This document shows, one piece after another, positions 21,701 through 33,212 of a stretch of DNA of 64,000 bases; position 1 is the stretch's first letter; every line of letters begins with the position of its first letter. Source of the DNA: Diploscapter coronatus (taxonomy: Eukaryota > Nematoda > Chromadorea > Rhabditida > Rhabditidae); assembly GCA_964036155.1 (NCBI GenBank), contig OZ038423.1, positions 5,533,249 through 5,597,248 on the forward strand, in the 5' to 3' direction. The notes under the pieces are model-generated. The model was not told where the DNA came from and ran no database searches. It worked only from the letters and a program-made list of their open reading frames with translations. A program made the position numbers and the translations under genes.

Positions 21701-24700
21701 TATAATTATGTAATGCCTCGATTTATTATAATTATACGTCGTTATTAAATTATCACCACTTTTTTGTATTACTATTTTTCGCATTGATTCAAATAGTTTT
21801 TCTGTGTTGAAATTAATAAGTCGAGGCATTACATAATTATATCATGCTAATTTATGCAAAATTATGACGGAATAATTTTTGCAAAAGTATTCGGGTATCA
21901 ATTCTTGAAAAAGTAAAAATACAACCACATAGGGCATAGTACCCCTTCACTCTCATCCCCATCTCACTACCACTGCGCCGCCCTACTCATGTCTTCTTTC
22001 CCTTAAGACCGGCCTAGGTGAGCAATGACGTTCGTGTTAATTTTTCAACGGGTCCTAGCGCGGAAGGTACCCTACTAGCGGCAGCTAATTTTTGCATATT
22101 TCGAATCAGAATTTCACGTAGAACACGATGGTGGTATCCGTTTTTCATATCGCCAGGGCGAGGTCAGATGCTTCCCTAGTAAGAGCCGGGAGTCAGCCCA
22201 CTCCTCCATAGGAACATACCTTTATTCCTTTCAAATTCGATGATTCACTGGACCTTCCCTTCTCCCCTTTTTGCTTGCTCTCTCCATGTCACATGCTATT
22301 TCTCTTTTCTGACTTTATACAGGGGAAACCACATTTTTGGGCAAAAGTACCCATTTTCTGGACCAAAGTCGATAGAATTTTTACGTTGCATATCGCCGGA
22401 AAATTTTGCATTTTTTTATGCAAATTCCACCTCAATTGGGTGATCACATCTCTAGATATAAGCGTGCACAGACAAACAGACTTTACAAAAACACTAATAG
22501 TTTTGAGTTTTGATAAGAAATTGAAGAAAACATGTCAATGATAATCGCGTAATTCAATGCAAAACACAATAGCAATGTAAAGCTCAAAAGCAATACAAAA
22601 TTCAAAAACAATACTAAACTCAAAGGCAATACAAAATATCTCCTAACAATCAATGAAATCTATCTTACCAATCAATGCAAATCTCATCTATCATATCTCA
22701 CATCAATCAATACTGTATCTTCATATACATATTTTCTACCCAATTAAAAAATTCAATCAACCATTTAAAATATTTCTTTGTCATTCAATTATCCCATTGA
22801 TGTCATTTTCCAAAACTCTTCCAAGATTTTGCAGAAAATTTCAAGTTCCTTTCCATCCATAAAAAATGCAAAAAAGAATCGAACTCTCGCATCATATACT
22901 CGCCATAAGGTCATATGCGCTATCCACTTGGCCATCCAAGTATGCTCGCGACTCTCTCCTTTCAGAGACATTCGGAACAAAGAGCCCATTCTCCCCACAG
23001 AGAAATAGCATGCGGGGGTGAGAGAGCAAAAATGCTAAAGGCAAATCACTTCTAATTGCCCAATTATCTCATCAAATCCAAACAAAACCTATACGTTGCA
23101 CATCACCGGAAAATTACGCATCTTTTGGTGCAAACCCCATCTCAATTGGATGATCACATCTCCAGATATAAGCTTGGACAAACAAACACACATAACAAAA
23201 ATACTAACAGAGTAGATACTAACAGAGTAGATAAGGCTAAAATTTCATATAACATAAGTGTCTAAAATTATGCACTGTTAAGGTTTCTTATTTAAAACCT
23301 GACTATCTTTTGTTCTGAAAACGGAAATTAGATGAAAAGGCAAAATTTTGCACTTATATTTAGAGAGCACAAGTCGATTTTTGTTATAAGCCGCAGAAAT
23401 ATCAAATGTTATATTTTCTGAAAGCCCGCATTTTCCAGATTCTAAATTAAAAAATTTTTAATTTTTTCCAAAATGGTTCAGTTTACGGTAAAGTTATGAG
23501 CATCTGAAGTGAGTGCGCTGTGTCCTTCCTTTCTTTCTAATTTCACCGTCGAGCTATTCTCCTCGGTCTTTGCAGGCATTTATAGGGATGGTTTTGAAAA
23601 TGTTGAATTTCGATTGGAAAACGTTATTTTTGATGAAAAGTCAACTTTTTCGATAAAATCACTTTTCAACTGTTTTGTGTTAGCTCGGCGGCTTTTTGTC
23701 TCCCTTTTCAAATGCAAAAATGGACGCGGCTTGTAGACTCTACTTATACTTATGTATTTAGGTTCTTGATTCGAGAGGAGTCAAGTTTTACGGTGCCGAC
23801 CCTATGTACGAGATAAATTCCGATTTATATCGTCAAGTCGGCACATTTTTTAACTTTGCAGTTGGAGCACAACCAGGCATATTCAGCCTAAGCGTATTAG
23901 ACGGTAAAAGAATTTTCATTACTCTGAGCTCGTTTAACGTGGAGGTGTAAAGTGTTTATATCTTTTATATGTTAAGTGTTAGTAGAAAGAAATGGTTCAT
24001 TTAGTGAAAAGATTTGGCTAATATAATTCCATTGTCCTTATTTTCGATTTGCATGTTTTCCTAATTCTACTATCACAATAAGATCAACTCGTCGCCTGAA
24101 GCGCGACAAGCGGATTTTGATTTGAAAATATTGTATTTTCATTAGGCGGAAGATATAAGGCAAAGGCAGCTCCTGTTGTTGGATTGGTATATTTTATTAA
24201 GGATGTCTTAAAAATAAATGGTAAGTTGAAGCATATTTATCTCACAGAGAATAGCTACGTTCAGCCCAGTTCGAACATTTTCATGCGCTATCTTTGTACT
24301 TCGTTTATTTCTTTGTTACTTAATGAGCACGATAAAGTGGGGTATCCATGCTCCTTTACCAATAAATGAAGAGGCTACTAATTTATCTTCGCTTTTTTCC
24401 CACTTTCAGTAACATTATCTCGTTGATCGTTTGTGTTTGCGAAAATATTTCCTTCTGAGAAATTTTATTCAACAAATAATCAGTGCAAAAACGTTTAAAA
24501 TCCTATATATTCTTGGATTCAATCACAAAATCCGGCGAATTATTCACCCAAGTTCACTATAGTTGATTTTTCCGATATTTTCTTTTGAAACATCATTTTA
24601 TCCATGTGAAAGATAATTTGAATTCCTCCTAAAATAGTCATGACACGAAATGGAATAGTGAAAATAAATATTGAAAATATGTAGAAAATTAATTATTTCA

Positions 24701-26200
24701 GCTATCGATGATATTTGGATTGATGTTGAAGGATCAGAATATGATCTATTTGAGCATTTTTATAGTGATGGTCAATTGAATAGGAATAATATTACAATTT
24801 GTCAATGGAATATGGAAGTTAGTTTCTTATATTTAAATTATTACAAATCGATTTTTATTAAAAATATCTCAAGGTTGCATATATTATGCAAATGTTAAGA
24901 CATAAGGCACTTCACCCTCAAAACTCGGATTTCCATAAATTTTGGCCCAATTTTCCATAGATTTGTTTTTAATTTTAGTCTTAATTAGTTATTTTCGATA
25001 ATTTTGTGTTAGCTAATGAGATAAAGAAAATATTTTCTCATTATTGCATTTCGCCAAATACTAAAAGAGCTCTATCATTTCGCGTTACGTTATTCCGTAA
25101 TTGCGTCATTTAGACGTTTCTTTATCAAACAATACTATCGATCTCTTATCATTGTGAAGTTTCCGTAAAAAGTGCGCATTGCGATTGAACTTTTCTGAAA
25201 ATTTGAATTCGCTAATAAATGCAAAAATAAACAGCCACTCTACAGACAGCTCTCTTATATCCACTGCCACGGCACCTGCACTTTGGTAGGCGTTGATATG
25301 GAATAAGTGAAAGTCTTTCGAAAGTTGGTCAATGAATCGAGAGCGCAAAGAAACACAAGTGAAAAAGTTTAATTATTGCAATGCGCACTTCCTACGGAAG
25401 TTCCATACACAATGATGAGAGATCGACAGTAAATTTTCCTTATTATGAGTTAGTTTGCAAATTAACAAGGTATGTCTCAAACTTATGAGCACATTTGAGT
25501 CTCGTCACGATTTCACCCACAAAGCCTGAGCCAGTTCGACTGGAAATATTCACATATATTCTCAAAGTTTCAGCCCAGATTCGATTTACCTAGTCAAAGT
25601 TACGAATTTTTCTTTCCGACTAATTTTTACTATGGAAAATGCCGAAAATGTTAGTGATTTAGCAAAAAAAATCTTTAAAAATTCACAACTTTTGCTAGGT
25701 AAATCGAATCTGAACTGAAACTTTGGGGATATATGAGGAATATTTCCAGTCGAACTGGCTCAGGCTTTGTGGGTGAAATCGTGACGAGGCTCAAGTGCGT
25801 TCATAATTTCGAGACACACCTTATTGTTATTTATTTTCTCTCAAATTTATCGATATATTTTCTTTTAATAAAAATAATATAGATTCATTCGCCTCAAGTC
25901 GAGAAGAAAAAAATGATCCATGACTTTTTATATCGATTACTTGATGATCGGAAATATGTATTTGCTAGGTAATGTATTCAATTTATTTTCACTTTGAAAA
26001 CAGATAGGAAAATATAGCTATTCATTGGAAACATTGACCAGCTCAGTGCTAATGAAAATAGAAGATTTTTAAAATTTTAAAAATAAAAACAATTAAAAAT
26101 TTTTAGAACTCTAGCGGGCATGCATATGCGATTATACGCAATAAATTTCAAAGATAAGGAATGCGTTGAAAAGTACATTAAACGAGGCAATAATCTCTAA
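18726..26200 (+). CDS. FkbM-type methyltransferase domain protein (nematode family)
   Basis: Eight in-phase exons: 18726-19007, 19443-19559, 19609-19677, 23762-23903, 24146-24220, 24702-24817, 25883-25968, 26107-26200 (TAA), about 327 residues. The start may also be Met19 (18780), just before the hydrophobic segment STIITQVLVTSAIIMCYLYF, a likely type II signal anchor. The lumenal part has VIITLGVGHDVN (SAM-binding loop region), FYGADPMYEIN, FFNFAVG, IDDIWIDVEGSEYDLF (the conserved FkbM motif), ITICQWNME and the C-terminal MIHDFLYRLLDDRKYVFAR. Worm genomes carry many such proteins of unknown substrate; a Golgi O-methyltransferase role is inferred. An acceptor (CTCCTAG) ends two bases before the ATG, suggesting SL trans-splicing. 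Intron 3 is 4.1 kb and holds most of the local repeats. Confidence 0.9.
19721..20330 (-). mobile_element. Helitron-like repeat, inverted copy, 3' end at 19721
   Basis: Read on the minus strand it ends in hairpin A' (19785-19769, GGGCTGC-TCC-GCAGCCC), CTAGACGGCCGAAGG, hairpin B' (19755-19733, ten-base stems with a 3-base loop), the spacer GAGGTCGG, CTAG (19724-19721) and T. The body 19843-20330 matches 2400-2945 inverted. It lies in intron 3 of the FkbM gene. Confidence 0.45.
19843..19894. repeat. 52-bp CAGGGATGTT inverted-repeat element
   Basis: CAGGGATGTTTGCGGTGC pairs with GCACCGCCAACATCCCTG with only one mismatch, and the loop is 16 bases. Fragments of the same end occur near 35777 and 38660. 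Confidence 0.6.
20335..20600 (+). repeat. Degenerate tandem repeat based on TTTGAGCTTGAATTT
   Basis: Successive variants such as TTTAATTTGAGCTTGAG, GAATTTTCGAGCC and TTTGAGTTTTAATTTGG repeat about every 20 bases without an exact unit. Intron of the FkbM gene. Confidence 0.45.
20830..21300 (-). repeat. Copy of the repeat at 1800-2410, inverted
   Basis: TCGGATAATGACTACCCATT, AACCATCTGTGGGTTTC and TTACTAAAAAGGAAAGATG match the complement of 2040-2280. A 141-codon plus ORF here and a 130-codon minus ORF at 2016-2408 translate similarly only because they are copies of one repeat. Confidence 0.65.
21362..22180. repeat. Apparently perfect palindrome, 360-bp arms, 99-bp loop
   Basis: Arms 21362-21721 and 21821-22180 are complementary with a fixed coordinate sum (43542) throughout, so there is no indel; I saw no mismatch. 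Ends are ACTAGGGAAGCATCTGACC and its complement. The arms are GC-richer than the surroundings and contain GGGCGGCGCAGTGGTAGTG, similar to a tRNA A-box region, but no B-box. It sits in intron 3 of the FkbM gene. Confidence 0.9.
22240..23200 (-). repeat. tRNA-headed SINE-like repeats, inverted relative to window start
   Basis: On the minus strand near 22960-22880 there is a tRNA-like head: A-box TGGCCAAGTGG, then B-box GAGTTCGATTC. Its tail includes an 18-nt tandem array (unit AGCAATACAAAATTCAAA, about 22555-22640). The fragments at 22390-22500 and 23060-23190 share the TTACGCATCTTTTGGTGC family sequence. It is the mirror of 1-460 and 2400-2600. Confidence 0.6.
25133..25428. repeat. Foldback MITE, about 295 bp
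   Basis: ATCGATCTCTTATCATTGTG and AAAAGTGCGCATTGC at the left pair with GCAATGCGCACTTCC and CACAATGATGAGAGATCGAC at the right. It lies in intron 6 of the FkbM gene. Confidence 0.75.
25468..25828. repeat. Foldback MITE, about 360 bp, GTGTCTCAAA ends
   Basis: AAGGTATGTCTCAAACTTAT at the left pairs with ATAATTTCGAGACACACCTT at the right, and the inner arms (CACAAAGCCTGAGCCAGTTC) pair to the centre near 25648. Same family as 760-1511. Confidence 0.8.
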
Positions 26201-26629
26201 CGTTCTTACGGTAAGGATAAGAAACGGTAATCTGTTTCTTCGTCACTTCGACAAATAAAAATCTACCTGCTAAGAAATGTCATGCATGATATCTTATCAC
26301 AGAAATAGTACATAAGATTTCGCAAACTCATAGATTGCGAAGTGGTAGAGAAACATTTATTTTTGATTTTGTATATCGTATTCTCTCTAAATGAAGGGCA
26401 TTCTCTAATAGTAGAACACCCCCAAATATCAAAACTACCTATTACCCAACTCAAATCATCTCAGAAAGTGTTTTATAATGCTCTACGGTTCGTGCTGAGT
26501 GGATTTATTCTTAATCTAAAGTGATTACGATCATTAAATAAGCTATAATGGTTTGAAAAATTATAATTTTTTGAAGATTAGGGAATTCAAAATAGAAGGT
26601 CATGCTCTTCAATTAGAGGAAATACGGTA

Positions 26630-27215
26630 TACAGTGACGAGCAAATATTCGAGTCAAGTATAATTTTTAAAATCTTAAAATTGTCAAAATTGTTTTCATT
26701 CAGAACATTTAATGAAATTAGGTGGATTTAGAAGTCTTAAATTATTCTGACCTTATGTAAAATTTCAACTATATAAATTTATGATGATCGGACAAATTGA
26801 GTACGGTTTTTGCATGGCTCTCTCCTTATCTTACGGTTTTATCTGGTACAATTCTCGAGTCGAAGCCAATTACCCATGCCCATAAAACCATCTGTCTTTT
26901 GAAGGTTAATTTTTGGCAATAAATCGAGTCCTGTGGACGTAGGGCTGGACCATTTAACTGCGTTTTATCACTCAGATTATCATAGTTCAGTAAAATTTCC
27001 GGTAAAGGTATTTGGTATCTTACCAAACTATCAAATTAATTATGGCATATTTGACTATCATATAGAGCAAACCGCATCAAAAATGGTCCAGTCCTACGCC
27101 CACAGGGCTCGTTTTATTGTCAAAAATTACCCTTCAAAAACAGGTGGTTTTATGGGCATGGATAATTGGTTTCGACTCGAGAATTGTACCAGATAAAACC
27201 GTACTCAATTTGAAT
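26630..27215. repeat. Foldback with one Tc1-like end
   Basis: TACAGTGACGAGCAAATATTC at 26632 resembles the end of the element at 13192. From 26832 the arm ACGGTTTTATCTGGTACAAT pairs with ATTGTACCAGATAAAACCGT at 27183-27202, with ATGCCCATAAAACCA inside. The right Tc1-like end is missing. Confidence 0.65.
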
Positions 27216-28378
27216 GGAAAACAAAAAAAAGTTATTCAAAAAATTAAATAGGGAGATAAACTTGAAACCTCCGGTATAAACATCCAAATTTAAATGTTTG
27301 GACGGATACAGTTGTCGTTCTTCTGTATGCTAATAATACAGGGTTCTTCAAGTAATATTTTCTATTTTGTGTTTTGGATAACTTTTGTAAATTTCATCCA
27401 ATGAATTTGAATAGAGATCTAAACCGATCAGAATATATATCTTCATCTATTATGTTTCCTATTGGGTTAGAATAGTATAAATAACAAAATAAAAGAAAAC
27501 AAAGCTTCTGTTCTTTATTATTTCATTTTGTCTTATTCTGATGCTAAAAATGCGATTTAAGATCATTGCCAATTGCCTTACCCAGAAATAAATTTTATAA
27601 TAATTTTCCGATAGTGTCTGTAAAATAAGTTACTTTTTATATTTAATTCCACAAATAAGCTTAATTGCTCGTGTTTGTGATATTGATTCATACTAACTGC
27701 TGTCTTCGAAAGTTAATTGCAAGAGTTGTATATTTGCGATTCCCTCAACAGGCGTTTACAATGACTGTTGCAAGGTCTGACTTCCTAAGTCTCAACTCTC
27801 AATTCTGTTCTTGTGTTTCTTGATTTATGCCAATTCATGCACGGAGTAATTGCTTATCCCACCTTTATTGGCACCAACAGGAGAAGTAATGCCTAATGAA
27901 AGATCATGAGATCAATGGGGGAAACGTTTGTTAATTTAGGAGGGCAGTCTTTACCCAGCAGACTATCGTTATCCACTAAAAAGTTTGATGGATAAAGACG
28001 TAGATAAAATATCTTTGGTGGATAACGATCTACACTCGATTCTTACCAAGGCTGTCTTAGAAGAATTGAAAGAACAAAGGAATCGAGCGATAGCGGGATG
28101 GCTGCAGACAAAGAGTCGCACATGCACTGCCTGAATTACGATTTGATGTTTGGATTTGTTTTTTACAGTATTAATTTATGGAAAAATAAATTTTATCACA
28201 TTTATAACTTATCATGTTTATAATTAAAAATTATAATGTTGTCATATGTAGTAAGGACGATTTTAGAGCGTTTATTAATGAACACGGAATAAAATGCCAA
28301 GATGAACAAATATAATGAGCAAATTAGTGGTTAATACACGTCTCAATATCCAATGCACTTCAATATGAAACACGATTT
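27216..28378. other. Intergenic, no gene recognised
   Basis: AT-rich sequence downstream of the small minus-strand gene. No exon with a protein motif and no clear repeat was seen. Confidence 0.4.
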
Positions 28379-28781
28379 CTAATAGATAACATTCTCAATT
28401 CCACTCGTGAAATCTTCATTCAGGAACAATATCTTGTGATACGTTTTAACAATAGTATTGCAGTATCTAATATAAAAATTTATATTTTATTACATAAATG
28501 AATATCTTACATATAACGTTGATCCATGTTCTTTATAACGTCGCTTAGTTTTATTGCATGCATGAATACCATATTTTCATTGTAATGATTTATCAGAACA
28601 AGCTTACGACGAAGCAATTGAGTCGGACCTAACTTCAAACCGTTTATAGCTCTAAAATTATAGATAAAAATAGTGAAACTTACATCTGATGTTCAACAGC
28701 TTTTAAATATTTATGCAAACTAATTTCTATAAAAAGTTCATTTTTGTAGAATATTTTCATGAGGTCTGTGAAGAACTCCAT
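28379..28781 (-). CDS. Unrecognised three-exon gene, 108 residues
   Basis: Exons 28684-28781 (ATG at 28781), 28511-28651 and 28379-28466 (TAG) join in phase through two short introns with donors GTAAGT and GTAAGA and TTAG acceptors. The product starts MEFFTDLMKIFYKNELFIEI, continues AINGLKLGPTQLLRRKLVLI and MHAIKLSDVIKNMDQRY, and ends YHKILFLNEDFTSGIENVIY. No signal peptide or membrane segment is evident. I recognise no family. The even phase and composition argue for a real gene, but the ATG might be internal if a further 5' exon exists; nothing convincing was found upstream. Confidence 0.55.
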
Positions 28782-29690
28782 TTCTATCGTTGGAATTTAA
28801 TACCTGGAACAATTCGTATCGAAAAGATATTCCAACCTCAATATTGACTTACACATCACTAAGTAGAAACTCACAATGATAAGTCAATTAGCCAGTACTT
28901 ATCTTTACTGCTCCACTTAAAAATTGAACAATTTCCCCCAACTAGATAAGTTATTCTAAAACACTTTCTGAGATGATTTAAATTGGATAATGAATAGTTC
29001 TGAAATTTTGGGAGACGGATTTCTATTATAAGAGAACTTATAATTTAGGGCATCTACCGAATGATGCAACCTTTTGAAATGATTATAATTGTGCTCCTAA
29101 ATTGCTCAGAAATGGATATCTGGAGAAAATGGGGTAATTAAATCAAGAAATTGACACTAATTGCTTAAGATATTGTTGCTGTATAATCGAAGGGTTCTAA
29201 TCTATACATATCGAAGAGTAAATTTAATTTATATTGAAAATAATGAGTGGGTGGATAGAAAAAGTGATGAAAATAATTTACTCTTTATACTTACTTGATC
29301 ATTTCAGTCTTGTGTAGCATTCTATGGATAAATAAATGCTAAATTGAGTAGTTTTATTAAGGAATATGTTTCATAATTTATATTAAATATAATAATATAT
29401 GAAATTTAGATAATCATGAAGCTCGATTTATGCAAGCATTTAACTTTGAATGTTCTGAAATTTATAATTAAACAAAATATTAAGAAAATAATATGTCATA
29501 ATTTGTGCAATTTTATTTCCCGGCTATTTGAAAACGGCGAGACATCGAGACAGGAGACATAGGCAAAATAAATAGGGGAAGATGGGTAAATTATCAAAAG
29601 TTTTGCACCAATAACAACAATTTTCAGAAAAAAAACCGATTTTGTGTCGAAAATGAAGGGGAAAATATCGCATATTCTGACTTCAGGTCG
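28782..29690. other. Intergenic, nothing recognised
   Basis: AT-rich sequence, possibly including the promoter of the small minus-strand gene. No coding pattern or repeat recognised before the foldback arm that starts near 29700. Confidence 0.4.
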
Positions 29691-29699
29691 TTTTTCCAC

Positions 29700-31960
29700 C
29701 CTCAGTATTTACCTGATTTCCCTAGACTTATATATTTTTAGAAAGTACATATCATGGTTATATTGATCCTTTTTAAATTTTTCGAAAATCTTTTATAGCA
29801 AAAGTTCTCTTTGTACCTTCTAGTGGGTGTCAAATCGTCAAAATCACGGACTTTGACCCCCACCTATCTTCGCTCACTTTTTGGAGCGGGACCTAACTAT
29901 AAGTTTCCCATTTTTGTGATCAGAAACCAAGGACCTATCCACCCATATGGGTTTTGTCTGGATCCGGAATACTTCGCATATTGTGCACACTCTCACTCTA
30001 TGATCGTTCGAGTCTTTCAAAGAATGCGTCGTAAAAATGTAACGAAAAATACTGGATTTGCTTTGACAATATAATGTCCATAGAAATTAATTAATAACTA
30101 TAATATCTAATGGAATGAAAGTTAGTCAAGAAATAATACCTGATTCTTCACATAAAAGAATTACCTAATTTCTGGTATCTATATTTGTATATCGCATTTG
30201 TTCTCAAGAATCTTTCATATCGTTTTGAAGATCGCTAGATCAATAAGAATATTTAGAAAGTGAACATATACATTGTGAACATTTCTGGTCAAGATGGCTA
30301 GGCAAGATTATGCTGAAACATAGAAATAGTTTGAAGCTTTTTGACTAATATTTATTAAGTATGAATCATATTTCTTTTACATACAGTACCGCTCAAAAGT
30401 CTTGGAAGTTTTTGGATAAATGGTGGTCAAATTATTCTGTTTGATATAAATAATTTAATAATATGATAAAATGATAATATATGATCAATAATATTACGAA
30501 AGACTCTCACCCATTCAGTTTTTCACGTTACTTGTCAAAAAATTGAGTCATTATTCAATTACTTATTTTAATACCAAAGTGCTGTTATTTAGCATGAAAA
30601 ATAATCATTTCTTAAAACAAATTTTCAGCAAAATAGGTTGAATTTAATCTCTGAACACATTTCTAGGGCTTATATCTGTTTTGGACATAAAAAGTGAACA
30701 AATTATACCACAAAACCTTAGCACTTTGGCCTATCTATTACAGCCAGCTATGGTAATCGGTCATTATCTGGTCTGTATTCTACCCAGAAATGTTTGTTTT
30801 CTTCTCAAATTAAAGTATATGATTCTCCAACATATCACAATGCATATTTGCACGTATTCAGTCATAACCTGACACTAATGGATATGAACAGGATATGACA
30901 AAGTTATCCCATTCTATAATTGCTCAACGATGATGTTTGGCATTAACAAAAATGTATCAAAAACCGATCCAAATGCCAGAAAAATGTTCTATGATTGCTA
31001 ATTAATGTTTTAGAGCATTTTTCATAAGTTTCTATCACTTAAAAATGCCCACTGATAGTCATCCATAAGACTACCACAACAGCTCATATACCAAGCATTG
31101 AGGAGCGGTCTTGCATTCTTTGTCAAGCTATTCTTTCATATCCAAAAGATGATAAATCAGCTCAATTAATGTAAAACTATGCAAAATAATGGCATTTTAA
31201 AAGTTTGAACCAGAAATAACCAAAAAATTTGAGTCAAACTTGTCATTTTACAAGCATGATACATTCTCTGGTTCACTTGACGTGCTCTAATTCATCGTTA
31301 AAATTATTTTTTCTTATTAGAACTTATATAGAAATGTTTTTAGCTAATGGTAAAATAGTTTAGTATATGATAAATGGGAATTCACCCTTTTTAGTACCAC
31401 TTTAGTCAGTCCCTAGTAGGCAAAGTTTGCAGCCTTTTCCTCAAACATGGCAATTTCAGTTGTCAAACAAATCTTGCAATTACACTAAAAACATCACAAA
31501 TACAAAATATAATTTTTACAAAACAGAGCAAATTAGAAAGCGAAAGTCGACATTTTGCAAAAACTCCCAAGACTTTTGAGCGATACTGTATATAAATAAA
31601 AAAAAACTATAATATTTGCATAATTATTTAAGACGCATTCTTTGAGTAACCCGAACGAAGGTCGGACAACTGCAAAAGTGTCTCGGATCCGAATCAAACT
31701 TATATGGTGGATACACCCATGAGCCCTAATCACAAAAATAGAGAGATCAGGCTCCGTCTCCAAAAGTGAGAGGGGCTAGGTGGGGGTCAAAGTTGAGCAT
31801 TTTAACGTTTTGACTGTAAACAGAAGATACAAAGAAAACTTTTTTGCTATAAAATATTTTCGAAAAAGTTAAAAAGGATGAACATAGCCATGGAATGTAC
31901 TTTCTAAAAATATATAGACTTTAGGGAGTCAACCACTTGCTGAGTGTGAGAGGGGGTCCG
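29700..31960. repeat. Foldback element split by a Tc1-like insertion
   Basis: The arm 29700-30035 (for example ACTTTGACCCCCACCTATC) pairs with 31630-31960 (CTAGGTGGGGGTCAAAGTT). Innermost, TCGAGTCTTTCAAAGAATGC pairs with GCATTCTTTGAGTAACCCGA. The Tc1-like element 30384-31588 lies in the loop. The right arm also pairs with 32880-33212. Confidence 0.65.
30384..31588. mobile_element. Tc1/mariner-type element, 1205 bp, no intact transposase
   Basis: It starts CAGTACCGCTCAAAAGTCTT and ends with the complement AAGACTTTTGAGCGATACTG, both next to TA. The paired ends are about 30 bp with three differences. The length is right for a mariner-sized element, but no frame carries recognisable D,D34E motifs. 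Confidence 0.75.
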
Positions 31961-33212
31961 AAAGCCAAAAGCGTCAAAAATGGCAGTTTCAAAACATGCA
32001 TATTTTGTAGAAAATCGATTTTCCTGAAAACTTTTAGGAGGAGTTCCAAAAATTGAATGCTATATTCGGATTCTACGCATCAAATTACCTTAAAATTAGT
32101 CATAAAATCGATAGGTTAGGTATGCCACTTTTGAGAAAAAAGCAATCAAATGGGCGTGGCCCGAGGGTAGGATTTTTCAAAATCGATTGGACAAATTCAA
32201 ACGATACATCAATCTATAGCTCTTGAAAAGCTAGGTAACTTTTGTAAGACACCTCATGGTTATCTACTATGGTATGGGAGTGGTACCTTAAAAACCAAAA
32301 TTTAATGCCAGCTTTCAAGAAAATAATACGAGAATATTACTCTCCAGTCAATTTCGAGTCAATTGATATCCATTTTTATAGCATACCATTCGAATACCAT
32401 ATGAGTGGTATGCCATGAACCCATATGGTACCATGATAAGGTGGTAGAACGGTACTCTAGGAAGCAAAAATGAAGTATTGCCCTTCAACTGCTATATTCC
32501 GAAAAGATTTTTCAATTTGGTTTTATTTTACAAAAGTTATGAATTTTTGAAGATTCCTGCCATTTTCATATTTAGATCCATTCAAACTGCTATACCATGA
32601 ATACCATAATAGATAACCGTATGGTGTCTTCACAAAAGTTGCTCAGTTTGATGAGCTCTATCGATTAGTATACATGTTGTGGGGTCTAACCCTCAAAATT
32701 GAAATTTCGATATTTGGGTCAATAACTTTGCGATGATAATGTTATTGGTGTCCCCTCTTTTTGGCGTATAAGATGCAGAATTAACTGGAGAATCCGAATA
32801 TGAAATAAAATTTTGCTAAATACCCACATAATGTTCCAGTAGGGGCGATTTTATGCAAAATATGCATGCTTTTGAAACTGCCACTTTTGACACTTCTTGG
32901 CTTTGAAACCTCCTCTCGCACCCAGCAAGTAGCTGACCCCCCTAAACCAATATATTTCTAGAAAGTATATTGCATGATTATGTTCATCCTTTTTAAATTG
33001 TTCGAAAATCTTTTATAGTAAAAAAGTTTTATTTGTACTTCCTGTTTGCAGTCAAAACGTTAAAATGCTCAACTTTGACCCCCACCTAGCCCCTCCCACT
33101 TTTGAGGACAGAGCCTGATCTCTCCATTTTTGTGATTAGGGCTCATGGGTGTATCCACCATATAAGTTTGATTCGGATCCGAAACACTTGCAATTGTCCG
33201 GGCCCCCTGTCA
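31640..33212. repeat. 1.57-kb foldback, ends GGACAACTGCAAAAGTG
   Basis: GGATCCGAATCAAACTTATA near 31685 pairs with TATAAGTTTGATTCGGATCC near 33180. CCCACCTAGCCCCTC at about 33083 pairs with its complement at about 31772. The centre is near 32435. Another copy of one arm lies at 36925-37215. Confidence 0.7.

Noticed and set aside
22555..22640. CRISPR-like array
   Set aside because: The short degenerate repeats have no spacers of constant length, and this is a eukaryotic genome.
22885..22965. A working tRNA gene
   Set aside because: A- and B-boxes are present but no consistent cloverleaf or anticodon arm can be drawn, and it heads a dispersed repeat.
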